Source of the DNA: Sphingobium algorifonticola
Lineage (GTDB): Bacteria > Pseudomonadota > Alphaproteobacteria > Sphingomonadales > Sphingomonadaceae
Direction: 5' to 3'
DNA length: 64,000 nt
NCBI RefSeq assembly: GCF_004005485.1
Contig: NZ_RZUL01000006.1
Span: 100,964 to 164,963 of the forward strand
Every line of letters starts with the position of its first letter. Positions within the stretch are counted from its first letter, which is position 1. The translations under genes were made by a program, and so were the position numbers. Of the stretch, positions 1-8,876 are shown piece by piece. The notes beneath the pieces were generated by a model, which was given only the letters and a program-made list of their open reading frames with translations, did not search any database and was not told where the DNA came from.

Positions 1-1
1 G

Positions 2-544
2 CTCGGTATCCCGCTGCCCAAAAAGGCACCGGCGGCAAAAGAGCCGGTCGACATGCCCTTGTCGGACGCACTCTCGATCCACAAGAACATGAAGGAGACA
101 CTGGAAGGCCGCGCCGTCGGCATCCTGATCGCCGACGGCACCGATGCCGCCGAACTCGACGCTGTGGTCGCAGCGATCAAGAAAGCGAAAGGCAAGGCGG
201 TGATCGTCGCGCCCAAGGTCGGCGGCGCGAAGCTCAGCGATGGCTCGGTCCGAAAGGCAGATGGCCAGCTTGCCGGCTCGCCCAGCCAAATCTTCGACGC
301 GGTTGCGATCGTCCTGTCACAAGAAGGCTGCGCTGCGCTCATCAAGGAAGCAGCAGCGGTGCAGTTCGCAATGGACGCGTTCGGGCATCTCAAGGCCATA
401 GGTCACTCCGACGCTGCCAAGCCCTTGCTGGACAAAGCCGGCATCGAGCCAGACGAGGGCGTCACCGACCTTGGCAAGTCCTTCATGACTGCCGCTTCTC
501 GCCGCTTCTATGACCGCGAACCCATGCTGCGCACGCTGGCATGA
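2..544 (+). CDS. katE: Large-subunit catalase (HPII/KatE type), C-terminal part
   Basis: This reading frame is open from the window edge, so only the 3' end of the gene is present (about 180 residues). The sequence matches the flavodoxin/class I amidotransferase-like C-terminal domain carried only by large-subunit (HPII-type) catalases. Recognisable features are a GRAVGILIADG strand-loop, a DGSVRKADGQLAGSPS-like stretch, and an ending in which a helix containing the AFGHLKAIG motif precedes the terminal FYDREP segment. The haem-binding catalase core lies upstream of the window. Catalases of this class decompose hydrogen peroxide, usually in stationary phase or stress. That fits the neighbourhood, which holds other typical general-stress genes. 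The frame and family are clear; the promoter and start cannot be seen. Confidence 0.88.
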   Translation, partial: LGIPLPKKAPAAKEPVDMPLSDALSIHKNMKETLEGRAVGILIADGTDAAELDAVVAAIKKAKGKAVIVAPKVGGAKLSDGSVRKADGQLAGSPSQIFDAVAIVLSQEGCAALIKEAAAVQFAMDAFGHLKAIGHSDAAKPLLDKAGIEPDEGVTDLGKSFMTAASRRFYDREPMLRTLA

Positions 545-714
545 TCATTCCAGGATTGCCGGTATGAGCGGGCCACCGCTCGTCGCTGCCTTACGCTCGT
601 CCACTCGCGCCGTTCGCCGCACACATGAGCCCTGCTGAAACCAACCAGCAGCCGTCCGAGTTAAGGATCGCGACGACGGCGAGTATCGCCGACAAAGAGA
701 GAAGAAAATCGCCC

Positions 715-1557
715 ATGCTTATCCGCGCCGGCTTTGATCTGACCTACCGTGCCTATGCGCCGACGCCGATGGTGTCTTTGCTCAGCATTCGACCCGAGCG
801 GCGTGCAGACCTCTGCACGCCGCACGTCCTGTCGAATGACCGGGCAGTGCCCATGGAAGACTATCTCGATATATTCGGAAATACCTGCACGCGGCTGAGG
901 ATGCCCGCAGGGGTGACGACGCTGTCCTGCGACTTTGTGGTCGAGGACTGCGGTGAACCCGACGCCTATGATCCTTCCGCAATCCAACAAGACGTGGCGG
1001 ACCTCCCTCCCGATGTCCTGCAGTATCTGGCGAGCAGCCGGTATTGCGAGACCGATCTCCTCTCCAACGAGGCCTGGCGGCTGTTCGGTCATGTGCCGGC
1101 AGGTTGGCAGCGCGTGCAGGCGATCGTCGATTTCGTCCACGGCCACCTGACATATGGCTACCCTTTTGCGCGCGCCACGCGCACGGCGGCCGAAGCTTAT
1201 AATGAAAAGGTAGGCGTTTGCCGGGACTTCGCCCATCTCGCAGTGACATTGTGCCGGGCCATGAACATTCCGGCCCGTTATTGCAGCGGCTATCTGGGTG
1301 ATATAGGTATCGATCCTGTCCCCATCCCAATGGATTTCCACGCCTGGTTCGAAGCGTTCCTCGGCGGAAAATGGCATAGCTTCGACGCCCGCCACCGGGT
1401 TCCGCGCATTGGTCGCATCCTGATGGCCTGCGGGCGAGACGCTGCCGATACGGCGCTGACAACCGCTTTTGGTTCTGTCGATCTCATCGGCTTCAAGGTT
1501 CACACCGACGAAGTTGACAGCATCTATCAGTCAGCGCCATTGACCATGGCTGCCTAG
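715..1557 (+). CDS. Transglutaminase-like cysteine peptidase-fold protein (short form)
   Basis: A 280-residue protein of the transglutaminase-like superfamily. The catalytic Cys lies in GVCRDFAHL, the His in DFHAWFEAF and the Asp in HSFDARH, in the usual Cys-His-Asp order. The frame is open further up, to an ATG at 625. I chose the ATG at 715 because a purine-rich GAGAGAAG stretch lies just before it and because the protein then begins MLIRAGFDL, matching the start of the homologue at 2057-2869. The extra upstream residues have no counterpart there. Bacterial members of this group are thought to act as proteases or amide hydrolases rather than cross-linkers; the substrate is unknown. It resembles the 2057-2869 product closely enough to be a divergent duplicate. 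Confidence 0.85.
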   Translation: MLIRAGFDLTYRAYAPTPMVSLLSIRPERRADLCTPHVLSNDRAVPMEDYLDIFGNTCTRLRMPAGVTTLSCDFVVEDCGEPDAYDPSAIQQDVADLPPDVLQYLASSRYCETDLLSNEAWRLFGHVPAGWQRVQAIVDFVHGHLTYGYPFARATRTAAEAYNEKVGVCRDFAHLAVTLCRAMNIPARYCSGYLGDIGIDPVPIPMDFHAWFEAFLGGKWHSFDARHRVPRIGRILMACGRDAADTALTTAFGSVDLIGFKVHTDEVDSIYQSAPLTMAA

Positions 1558-1717
1558 TGGCTGGTTGGATTTGATCTGACGTGCGCGTTACGCGCGGACA
1601 TCAGCGATCCGCCCATGAATCATATCGCCCTCCCCTGCGCTTTCGCTCTGAAAGGCGCCAAGACGCCTGCTCGACCGACCCTGAGCCATATCGTCGGCTC
1701 TGGAGCCCATGCCGACC

Positions 1718-1742
1718 GGAACCTTGGCGCGCTTTGCAGGTT
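1718..1742 (+). promoter_or_regulatory. Candidate EcfG (general stress sigma factor) promoter
   Basis: GGAAC at 1718-1722 is followed by a 16-nt spacer and GGTT at 1739-1742. The alphaproteobacterial EcfG consensus is GGAAC, 16-17 nt, cGTT, so one -10 base differs. It sits about 58 nt upstream of the DUF1328 start at 1800. Three similar elements occur elsewhere in the window. Confidence 0.5.
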
Positions 1743-1799
1743 TCGTAACGGCTGCGTGCCGACAAGCTGCGCGGCCTCACATATGACGGGGAGAATCAG

Positions 1800-1967
1800 A
1801 TGTTCCGCTGGGCCATTATTTTCGCAGTCGTCGCACTCGTTGCGGCACTTCTTGGATTTGGCGGCGTCGCTGGTCTTTCGGCCGATCTGGCAAAGATCTT
1901 CCTCGTGGTTGCGGTCGTCGTGCTTGCTCTGGGCTTCCTGTTCGGCCGCGGTCGCCGGGTTCCCTGA
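1800..1967 (+). CDS. DUF1328 (YtjA-like) small membrane protein
   Basis: A 55-residue protein that is almost entirely hydrophobic, with two membrane helices. The first is [20 protein letters not shown] and the second falls around residues 32-48, ending in a basic GRGRR tail. A small glycine-rich turn ([15 protein letters not shown]) joins them. Length, two-helix layout and the FGGVA/AKI signature match the DUF1328 family, small inner-membrane proteins common in proteobacteria and often stress-induced. The ATG is preceded by GGGGAGAATCAG, a reasonable Shine-Dalgarno. A candidate EcfG promoter lies 58 nt upstream and a strong hairpin follows. The function is unknown; the family call is firm. 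Confidence 0.85.
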   Translation: MFRWAIIFAVVALVAALLGFGGVAGLSADLAKIFLVVAVVVLALGFLFGRGRRVP

Positions 1968-2008
1968 AGTCCGTCTGACGGTGCCGCCAGGCGCTGAAAC
2001 AGGCCTGA

Positions 2009-2044
2009 AAGAGGGGCGCGGTCAATGGTGATCGCGCCCCTCTT
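2009..2044. terminator. Bidirectional hairpin terminator
   Basis: A 15-bp stem with one G-T pair (2009-2023 with 2030-2044) encloses a 6-nt loop. It has a run of A on the left and CTTGG/T-rich sequence on the right. It lies between the convergent ends of the DUF1328 gene and the transglutaminase gene at 2057-2869, so it could serve both. Confidence 0.7.
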
Positions 2045-2056
2045 GGCTTCCTGGCC

Positions 2057-2869
2057 TTACGGGCGGTCCACTTCGTCGGTGTGAACCTCGAAGCGCGCGA
2101 GCGTTGCCGGGCCGAAGGATGTGGTGAGCGCGGTGTCCGTGGCGTCGCGTCCCCGCGCCATGAGAATCCGCCCGATGCGTGGCTGGTTGTGGCGGGCATC
2201 GAAGCTATGCCATTTTCCGCCCAGGAACACGTCGAACCAGGCTGAGAAGTCCATGGGGGCATCTGAGGGCGGGACGCCGATGTCGCCCAAATAGCCGGTG
2301 CAATAGCGCGCCGGAATGTTCATGCAGCGGCAGAACGTGATCGCGAGGTGAGCAAAGTCCCGGCAAACACCCTGCTGTTCCTGATAGGCATCCCAGGCGG
2401 TCCGTGTGGCCCGCGCATGGTGATAGCCAAATTCTACATGGTCGTGCACGAAGTCCACGATGGCCTGAACCAGCGGCCAGCCCTTCTCCACTTCGCCAAA
2501 TTGCGACCAGGCTGTTTCAAGGAGCCTGTCGGTCTCGCAATATCGGCTGCCCAGCAGATACAGAAGAACATCATCGGGCAATTCCTCGATCGGATGCTGG
2601 TTCGCCCCGACCGCCACGTGATCGGGCGCTCCGCTGTCCTCGATCGTGAAGTCGCAACTGAGCGCGAGCCCGCCAGCTGGCACGGTGACGCGTGAGCAGA
2701 CATTGCCGTAGCTGTCGAGGTAATCGTAGATGGGGACCTGCGGCGTCGTCAGAATCCGATGCGGCGTGGTCAGATCCTTGTTTCGGGACGGATGGAGGCT
2801 GAGCATCGCCATTAACGGCGTCGCGGCTTCAGTATCGAAGCGTATGTCGTAGCCGGCGCGGATCAACAT
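2057..2869 (-). CDS. Transglutaminase-like protein (short form, second copy)
   Basis: A 270-residue protein closely similar to the product of 715-1557. The two share the MLIRAG start, a YLDSYGN/YLDIFGN segment, the GVCRDFAHL catalytic Cys motif, the DFSAWFDVF His region (here the residue before Ala-Trp is Ser, not His) and the HSFDARH Asp motif. TTG (2884), ATG (2878) and ATG (2869) are all possible starts. I prefer 2869 because GAGG lies 9 nt before it and because it matches the homologue. The gene follows the longer transglutaminase gene (2881-3789) with no real gap, so the two are probably translated from one message. The Ser in place of the His before AWF is worth checking for loss of the classical triad. 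Confidence 0.85.
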   Translation of the reverse strand: MLIRAGYDIRFDTEAATPLMAMLSLHPSRNKDLTTPHRILTTPQVPIYDYLDSYGNVCSRVTVPAGGLALSCDFTIEDSGAPDHVAVGANQHPIEELPDDVLLYLLGSRYCETDRLLETAWSQFGEVEKGWPLVQAIVDFVHDHVEFGYHHARATRTAWDAYQEQQGVCRDFAHLAITFCRCMNIPARYCTGYLGDIGVPPSDAPMDFSAWFDVFLGGKWHSFDARHNQPRIGRILMARGRDATDTALTTSFGPATLARFEVHTDEVDRP

Positions 2870-2880
2870 GGAACGCATCC

Positions 2881-3789
2881 TCAAAGGGCGGGAAGGGTGT
2901 CGGCGGAGAGAGGCGGATCCCCGTCGGCATGGATATCGACCGTCACCTCCATCCCAAGAAACGAGCCTGGAAATCCGGAGAATGTCCCGGAAACCGGGAT
3001 GGCCTGGTTGATGTCTCGCGCGACTGCAACGCGTATGAGACCGTGCGTGCCGACGATCGCGTTGGTCGGGTCGAATTCGACCCAGCCCGAACCCGGAATG
3101 TAAATCCGCACCCAGGCATGGGTGTTGCCGCCGCCGATGCGCCGGCGCTTGCCGGTAGGATTATAGACATAGCCTGAGACGAACCGGGCAGCAAAGCCAA
3201 GCGCGCGGGCGGCCTCGATCATGAACATCGCATAGTCACGGCAAGTGCCGGTACCGCGCTCCAGGGTCTCAAGCGGGCTTTGCGTGCCCTTCTGGTGCCG
3301 CGGCAAATAGGTGAATTCGCGTTTGATCGCCTTCGTCATCTCGGTGAGCAAGCCGAGCGTCGAAGTCGCGCCCGGCGAGGCCACAAAGCGGCGGGCCCAG
3401 GTGTCGATCCTGCGAAGCGGATCGAGATGCTGGCGCTCGATCGACCGCAACAGGTCGGGCATTTCCTCAGACGAGTAAGTGAATGGATAGCCCCGCGCAT
3501 ATTCCTCGATGTGCACATCCTCCAGATCGCTCGGCAGGTGCAGAAGACGGGCCCGGCTCTCGATACGAAGTTGCTCCGCGCGGCGATCGAAACTCGCAAC
3601 GGCGACCGAATTGCCGAATACATCGTGGAGCCAGCGCACCTCCCTGGGCTCGGGATCGATTTTGAGCTCTGCACTGATCAGATGCTGGTCGTAGCTCTCG
3701 CGCGGCCTTACCATCAGCCGGTGCTCGCCGAAACGGGCGGGCTGGCTGTACGAGTAGGTCGTCACATGCGAGAGGTTGACGAGCGGCAT
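2881..3789 (-). CDS. Transglutaminase family protein with bacterial N-terminal domain
   Basis: A 302-residue protein with the layout of the larger bacterial transglutaminase-like proteins. An N-terminal beta-rich domain (VNLSHVTTYSYSQPARFGEHRLMVRPRE) precedes the papain-like core. The catalytic Cys lies in GTGTCRDYAMFMIE, the His in GGGNTHAWVRIYIPG and the Asp in WVEFDPTNA. A frame extension reaches 3816, but the family normally begins near MPLVNLSHVTTY, so ATG 3789 is used. This leaves a 20-nt gap to the divergent amidohydrolase gene. The short transglutaminase gene lies immediately downstream. Pairs of long and short transglutaminase-like genes are common in proteobacteria; their substrates are not established. 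Confidence 0.9.
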   Translation of the reverse strand: MPLVNLSHVTTYSYSQPARFGEHRLMVRPRESYDQHLISAELKIDPEPREVRWLHDVFGNSVAVASFDRRAEQLRIESRARLLHLPSDLEDVHIEEYARGYPFTYSSEEMPDLLRSIERQHLDPLRRIDTWARRFVASPGATSTLGLLTEMTKAIKREFTYLPRHQKGTQSPLETLERGTGTCRDYAMFMIEAARALGFAARFVSGYVYNPTGKRRRIGGGNTHAWVRIYIPGSGWVEFDPTNAIVGTHGLIRVAVARDINQAIPVSGTFSGFPGSFLGMEVTVDIHADGDPPLSADTLPAL

Positions 3790-3809
3790 CCAGGATCCAC
3801 GTAATAGCG

Positions 3810-4610
3810 ATGACAAGCGAAGAAGAGCGCGGCTTGCTAACTTCTCGGGATGCTGGGCCGGTCGATATCGTTAACCGTGATGGGCGCGGCGGGTTCCTGC
3901 TGCTAGGCGATCACGCGGGCAATGCGGTACCAGAGCAGCTGGAAGGCCTGGGCCTCTCAAAAGCCGATATGATGAGCCATATTGCGCTGGACCTCGGCGT
4001 TGCGGACATCGGCCGCCTTCTCGCGCGCGTCCTCGACGCGCCCTTTGCCGCGCAGCGTTATTCCCGGCTTGTCATCGACTGTAACCGCGCACTGTCAGAC
4101 GATGAAGCGATCACCCCGATGAGCGACAGGGTCATCATCCCCCGGAACTCGTGCCTGCAGCCGGCAGAGCGGGAAGCCCGCGCCGAGGCGATCTACCGCC
4201 CCTATCACCGCGCCATCGCCGACCTGCTGGATGAGCGCAGCTTGCGCAATCGCCCGACCATCCCGGTATCGCTGCACAGCTTCACGCCCACGCTCGCCGG
4301 TGATGCGCGCCCATGGCACATCGGCGTGCTTTACGGAGGCGGCGACGAGCGTTTCGCCACCGAGGTTCTTCACGCCCTGCGCCTGGAAGACGGCCTCATC
4401 GTGGGTGACAACCGGCCCTATCAATTCGACGATACCGATTTCACGGTTCCCTATCATGCGATCGCGGCTGGTCTGCCCTATGTGGAGATCGAACTGCGAC
4501 AGGATGAAATAGCAACGTCCGACCAACAGGCGCATTGGGCTACTCTTTTGGCGCAAATTCTCACTTCCGCTGCTCAAAAAATAGGCATTCAATCCACTTC
4601 TGCGCAATAG
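3810..4610 (+). CDS. N-formylglutamate amidohydrolase family protein
   Basis: A 266-residue protein of the N-formylglutamate amidohydrolase (FGase) family. Supporting motifs are LLGDHAGNAVP near the N-terminus (the HAGN-type metal/substrate loop), HIALDLGVADIGRLLA, RLVIDCNR, a YRPYH segment, LHSFTP and VPYHAIAAGLPYVEIELRQDEI. Classical FGases hydrolyse N-formyl-L-glutamate in histidine degradation. This member is of the short predicted type found beside transglutaminase-like genes, so a role in processing glutamate- or amide-containing peptides is possible, but that is inference. It is divergent from 2881-3789 with only about 20 nt between starts, so the promoters must overlap the opposite coding region. 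Confidence 0.87.
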   Translation: MTSEEERGLLTSRDAGPVDIVNRDGRGGFLLLGDHAGNAVPEQLEGLGLSKADMMSHIALDLGVADIGRLLARVLDAPFAAQRYSRLVIDCNRALSDDEAITPMSDRVIIPRNSCLQPAEREARAEAIYRPYHRAIADLLDERSLRNRPTIPVSLHSFTPTLAGDARPWHIGVLYGGGDERFATEVLHALRLEDGLIVGDNRPYQFDDTDFTVPYHAIAAGLPYVEIELRQDEIATSDQQAHWATLLAQILTSAAQKIGIQSTSAQ

Positions 4611-5248
4611 AGATCGGCTGCGGCACCGTTGCTTGCGCCGTCATGCGCTCTATTCCTTCAGGTGATCATGACACACCCGGCGCGCGGTGGACCTTTATCT
4701 TGCGCGGAATGGGAGTAAGGGCGGGTGGGGCTGATAGGGCGGTGTGCTGACCAAGGTTAGTCGGCGCCCTGTGATGACGAGACCGGGCCATAACGCGCCC
4801 GCCCATTGGCACCTGTCGCCTTGATGAGGTCGAATCGATTGCCGCGACGCAGGTCTGCGCGAAGTCATGCCGAATTATGACGTTTCGCATCGACGACATC
4901 GCGCTCTTCTGCTTGCCTGTCAGTCGTTAAAAGCCGGTCATTGATTCGCGCATGTCCGGATGCTTGTCTCTATTCTTGCAGGAGATCGCTCAACACCATT
5001 TGGCGCTTTGCCGCCGACACCACCGCACTTGCGGCCGTTGATTTTCGCCGGCACTTCCGCTGCCGCACCTCCTCGAAAATGTCCCGGAACAGCCTGCTGT
5101 GGTCTCCTTTGTCCCGGTGATGACGACAATTTCAGGCCTGGTTTGACTAACCACCCTGATTTTGGCATAGCTGTCCGGGATCAGAGGTGAATTCCGGTCG
5201 TTTTTGACGAACCCTAGCCTCCTCACCAGTTCTAAGGGGGACATGTCC
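4611..5248. other. Intergenic region upstream of parA
   Basis: About 640 bases without a convincing gene. Short frames on both strands lack homology-like motifs. The region should contain the parAB promoter. A strong Shine-Dalgarno (AAGGGGG, 5234-5240) precedes the chosen parA start. I could not find clear direct repeats to call as a centromere (parS). Confidence 0.4.
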
Positions 5249-6445
5249 ATGCTGTCGGGCCAGATTCTCGATACGATGATCACCTCGTGCGAGAATGCCA
5301 AGTCCGTCCTGCGGCAAGCCGCCATCGACCCCTCCGATCGCAAGACTCTCACCATTTCCATGGGCGCCACGGTGGCTGCCGAATATCTCGGGCGGACCCC
5401 TGAGGCGCTCTCCAAGGCCGAAGCCCGCGGCCGCCTCCCCTCCCCCAAGACCGCGGCCAATGGCCGCCGCTTCTACACCGTCGAGGATCTCATCGCGATT
5501 CGCGAGAAACTCGGCATCAAGATGGGGAAATTGCCCTCCGAACGGGCCGTCGTCGTCTCGGTCCAGAATTTCAAGGGCGGTGTGAGCAAATCGACCACCG
5601 GCAAGCATCTGGCGGATTATCTTGCCCTGCGTGGCTATCGCGTCCTGGTCGTCGATTGCGATCCGCAGGCCTCGATGAGCGTGATGTTCGACGTCAATCT
5701 CGAAGCCCTCGTCGATGAGACGCATACCCTGTCGAATTTCCTGTCGCCGCGCATCGACGAGGCTGATTCGCTGCGCAAGACGATCCAGAAGACCGCATGG
5801 CCCAATATCGACATCTGTCCGGCCAATCTTGGCCTCCAGGACACCGAATGGGAGCTCACCGCCACCATCGAGGAAGGACCCACCGCTATTGCAGGGGCTT
5901 TTCGCATGTTGCGGATCGGCCTTGAGGAAGTGCGCTACGATTACGACGTGGTCATCCTCGATCCGCCTCCGGCCATGGGTTTTCTTGGCGTAAACACGCT
6001 GACAGCGGCCGATGGACTGCTCATTCCGGTGCCGGCTCGGCAACTCGACTATCTGTCGACCATCCATTTCATGCAGACCTGCCGGGAGGCGATGGATCTG
6101 GTGTCGAAGTTCGATACCTCGATCGACTATGGCTTCATCCGCGTGGTGTGCACGATGTTCCAACCCAGCCGGACCAACGAATCGCAGATGCTCCAGGTCA
6201 TGGAGAAGACTTATGCCGGCCAGATGCTCTCGACGCCGATCCTGCTGTCGGAAGAGATCAAGAATGCCGGCCTTGCCATGTCGTCCATCTACGAAGTGAA
6301 CAAGCCTTACGGCTCGCATCAAACCTACACGCGCTGCCGTGACAATCTCAACATGGTGTTCCGCGAAGTCGAAAAGGACATCTGCAAGCAGTGGCCCTCG
6401 CGCATGGCCCAGCTCGGCACCGACCGGCTGACGGAGGCGGCATGA
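5249..6445 (+). CDS. parA: ParA-family plasmid partition ATPase
   Basis: A 398-residue Walker-type partition ATPase. An N-terminal helical region contains a MerR/HTH-like segment (VAAEYLGRTPEALSKAEARGRLP), as in plasmid ParA/RepA proteins that also repress their own operon. The deviant Walker A motif KGGVSKS lies at about residues 109-115, followed by VLVVDCDPQAS and DVVILDPPPAMG. The frame opens at 5204, but AAGGGGG at 5234-5240 is 8 nt before the ATG at 5249, so that start is preferred. The stop overlaps the parB start (ATGA at 6442-6445), indicating translational coupling. With ParB and the RPA-family RepA it forms the maintenance module of this replicon. Confidence 0.93.
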   Translation: MLSGQILDTMITSCENAKSVLRQAAIDPSDRKTLTISMGATVAAEYLGRTPEALSKAEARGRLPSPKTAANGRRFYTVEDLIAIREKLGIKMGKLPSERAVVVSVQNFKGGVSKSTTGKHLADYLALRGYRVLVVDCDPQASMSVMFDVNLEALVDETHTLSNFLSPRIDEADSLRKTIQKTAWPNIDICPANLGLQDTEWELTATIEEGPTAIAGAFRMLRIGLEEVRYDYDVVILDPPPAMGFLGVNTLTAADGLLIPVPARQLDYLSTIHFMQTCREAMDLVSKFDTSIDYGFIRVVCTMFQPSRTNESQMLQVMEKTYAGQMLSTPILLSEEIKNAGLAMSSIYEVNKPYGSHQTYTRCRDNLNMVFREVEKDICKQWPSRMAQLGTDRLTEAA

Positions 6446-7521
6446 GCGGCGCGGGGGGCAAACGGCGCAGTCTGCTGGCGAACGCCATCGAGAGCATCGG
6501 CACGACCCCTGCCCCGGCGGCGACCGTCGAGGCGGTGCCTGCCGGAGCTTTGGCAGAACGTCCGGCAGCGGCCGACGAAGCCCCTGCCGGACCGTCCTTT
6601 CTAGAGCGTCGCGGCGTCGCGTTCGATGAAATCGCGCGAACGGTCAAACGCCTGACGATCCGCCTGAAACCGTCGGAATGCTCGATCTGGCCGGGCAATG
6701 CCCGCGATTATGCAGCGCTCGGCTATGAGCGGTGCGCCTCCCTCATCGAATCGATCCGCGAGGAAGGAACGAATCGCGAGCCGGTCGTGGTGCGGCGTAC
6801 GCCCCATGCCGAGCACCCCTATGAGCTCATCGTGGGAACGCGTCGGCATTTCTCGGTCTCGTGGCTCCACGCCAATAACCATAGCGAAATCGAACTGGTC
6901 GCCCGGATCGAGACTCTCGATGATGAGGGTGCGTTCAGGCTTGCCGATCTTGAAAATCGTGAGCGCGAGGATGTCACCGACATCGAACGCGCCCGCAATT
7001 ATCAGCATGCGGTCGACGCCTATTATAGCGGCGTACGCGCCCGGATGGCGGACCGGCTCGCAATCCCGAAGCAGAACCTGCATAATCTTCTGCAGCTCGC
7101 CGAACTGCCCGAAGAGGTGGTCGGCGCGTTCGCGGAAGCGGCCGACATCAAGGTCCGCCATGGCATGCGCCTTTCGCCCCTCCTCAAGGATCCCCGTTAT
7201 CGCGATGCAATCCTTGGAGAGGCGCTGAAGATCGGCGCCGAGCAGCAAGCACTGCGTGATGGCGGCTCGCCCAAGATCGAAGGCGTAAAGGTCTGTGAGC
7301 GCCTCGCAGCCGCCGCCACGACGCCGGTAAAGCCGAAGGCGGCACCGAAGACGAAGCCGGCTCTTACATCATCGAGCGGCCGGCAGATCGGGCAGGTGCT
7401 CACCGACACCCGTGCGCGCGGCATTACGCTCAACATCAACCCCAAGGGCGGCGCCACGGTCGAGGAAATATTGGAGACCCTGCGCCCCGTCATAGAGGCC
7501 GCACAGTTCACTAGAAAATGA
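6442..7521 (+). CDS. parB: ParB-family plasmid partition protein
   Basis: A 359-residue ParB/RepB-like DNA-binding protein. The ParB N-terminal (Sulfiredoxin-like/CTPase) domain runs from about residue 65: SIWPGNARDY, then SIREEGTNREPVVVRR and YELIVGTRRHF. That last motif corresponds to the conserved G-x-R-R box. An acidic-helix segment (LADLENREREDVTDIERARNY) and a helix-turn-helix region (MADRLAIPKQNLHNLLQLAELPEEV) follow. The frame extends up to 6391, but ATG 6442, which overlaps the parA stop, is the more natural coupled start. It should bind a centromere that was not located. The C-terminal 60 residues are Lys/Ala/Pro-rich and then form a probable dimerisation helix. Confidence 0.92.
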   Translation: MSGAGGKRRSLLANAIESIGTTPAPAATVEAVPAGALAERPAAADEAPAGPSFLERRGVAFDEIARTVKRLTIRLKPSECSIWPGNARDYAALGYERCASLIESIREEGTNREPVVVRRTPHAEHPYELIVGTRRHFSVSWLHANNHSEIELVARIETLDDEGAFRLADLENREREDVTDIERARNYQHAVDAYYSGVRARMADRLAIPKQNLHNLLQLAELPEEVVGAFAEAADIKVRHGMRLSPLLKDPRYRDAILGEALKIGAEQQALRDGGSPKIEGVKVCERLAAAATTPVKPKAAPKTKPALTSSSGRQIGQVLTDTRARGITLNINPKGGATVEEILETLRPVIEAAQFTRK

Positions 7522-7564
7522 TCGCCTTGTGATATTACCGTTTATTTTCATATAGTTGCGCGGG

Positions 7565-7582
7565 AGTAAAACGCGTTTTACT
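7565..7582. promoter_or_regulatory. Perfect 18-bp palindrome upstream of repA
   Basis: AGTAAAACGCGTTTTACT is perfectly self-complementary and ends 17 nt before the repA ATG, where it overlaps any repA ribosome-binding and leader region. A near-copy (GTAAAACGCATTTTAC) occurs at 9540-9555 inside the iteron region. The placement suggests an operator or partition-protein site; the binding protein is not known. Confidence 0.6.
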
Positions 7583-7599
7583 GATTTTCAGGACGTCGA

Positions 7600-8703
7600 A
7601 TGCCCAAGGATTCCCGAGAAGACGGCCAGGTAGATCTCTTTCTGCCGCAACTCACCGCCCTCCCCTTGCGGGATCAGCGCGAGACGATGGAGCGTCCCTT
7701 CTTCTCGCTGTCCAAGCGCAAGCGCCTGAAGCCGATCGACTATGTCAGTCCCGATCGCAAGATCACCGTCCATGTCTCGGCCAACTCCGAATATGGTCTG
7801 GCCACGATCTACGATCTCGACATTCTGATCTACTGTGCCTCGGTGCTCATCGAGCACAAGCGGCGGGGGACCAACGACATCCCCCAGACGCTGCACATCG
7901 TCCCGTATGACATGCTCAGGACGCTCAAGCGCGACATTGGCGGCCGAGCCTATGATCTGCTCGGTAACGCCCTCGATCGCCTGCAATCGACGACAGTCAA
8001 GACCAACATCCGATCCGGCGACGCCGTGGAGACAACTTTCTCCTGGATCGACAGCCATAGCCAGCTCAAGGACCGATCCGGCAATGTCCGAGGCATGCGC
8101 ATAACGCTGGCCAAATGGTTCTATGACGGTGTGCTCATGGACGGTGGCGTCCTCGCCATAGACCCTGCCTACTTCTCCCTCACAGGCGGCCGTGAACGCT
8201 GGCTCTATCGTGTCGCCCGCAAACATGCGGGCGGCGCTGGTGCCGACGGCTTTGCCATATCCATGCCGACGCTCTTCGAGAAATCCGGCGCGGAAGGCGA
8301 CTATCGCCGGTTCAAATTCGAGATGACCAAGATCGTCAAGGAAAATGCTCTGCCCGGCTATTCGCTGGACCTCGAGATCAGGCACGACGCCGAGCCGTTG
8401 CTGCGCATGACGCGGCGAGATCAGGAGCCTGAAGAGGCTGGCAAGCGCTGCCCCTCCCCTGCCCCACCGACGAAGAACAAGCCTCCGCAAGAGCCGGTTA
8501 TCGCCTTCCCTGCGAGTGGCCATATCTCCCATAGCGCCTTCGGCGCCATCGCCCGTGCCAACCTCCCCTCCCCCCAGAGAGATCATGGCCTCGTCGGCGA
8601 CGATTTCCGTGCTTTCCTGCGCCAGCGCGAAATTGCCTTCGACGCACACAATATCACGCAGATCTTCGCGACCTTTTGCGCAAAGCAGCGCCCCGCCCAG
8701 TAA
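7600..8703 (+). CDS. repA: RPA-family plasmid replication initiator RepA
   Basis: A 367-residue replication initiator of the RPA (replication initiator protein A) family, typical of sphingomonad and other alphaproteobacterial plasmids. Diagnostic segments are QVDLFLPQL near the N-terminus, MERPFFSLSKRKR, then DYVSPDRKITVHV, GLATIYDLDILIY, SGGRAYDLL-like GGRAYDLLGNALDRLQSTTVKT, and the winged-helix stretch LAKWFYDGVL...GGRERWLYRVARKHAG. A Pro-rich linker (residues ~275-300) separates the core from a short C-terminal tail. The order parA-parB-repA, with iterons downstream, fits the sphingomonad megaplasmid class defined by this initiator. RepA presumably binds the repeats at 8877-9662 to start replication. 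Confidence 0.92.
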   Translation: MPKDSREDGQVDLFLPQLTALPLRDQRETMERPFFSLSKRKRLKPIDYVSPDRKITVHVSANSEYGLATIYDLDILIYCASVLIEHKRRGTNDIPQTLHIVPYDMLRTLKRDIGGRAYDLLGNALDRLQSTTVKTNIRSGDAVETTFSWIDSHSQLKDRSGNVRGMRITLAKWFYDGVLMDGGVLAIDPAYFSLTGGRERWLYRVARKHAGGAGADGFAISMPTLFEKSGAEGDYRRFKFEMTKIVKENALPGYSLDLEIRHDAEPLLRMTRRDQEPEEAGKRCPSPAPPTKNKPPQEPVIAFPASGHISHSAFGAIARANLPSPQRDHGLVGDDFRAFLRQREIAFDAHNITQIFATFCAKQRPAQ

Positions 8704-8781
8704 TCCGCCTCTGGGCGATCCCCTGTGAATCGGCTCTTGCCGCCAGACTTCAACGCGGTGTGCGATCGATCGTGTCGGAAC

Positions 8782-8800
8782 CACTCTAAACCATAGAGTG
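8782..8800. repeat. 7-bp inverted repeat after repA
   Basis: CACTCTA, a 5-nt spacer and TAGAGTG form a perfect inverted repeat about 80 nt past the repA stop. There is no following T-run, so a terminator is unlikely. It could be a protein-binding site at the edge of the origin region. Confidence 0.35.
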
Positions 8801-8876
8801 AATTGCGTCTTTGGCCGCCGCAGCGTCGGTCAATGCCTCCCTCCCCCGCCCTGCGCGATTCGTCTCCTGTGCGGCC

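Noticed and set aside
5147..6322. Minus-strand frame opposite parA
   Set aside because: Antisense of ParA; no recognisable features.
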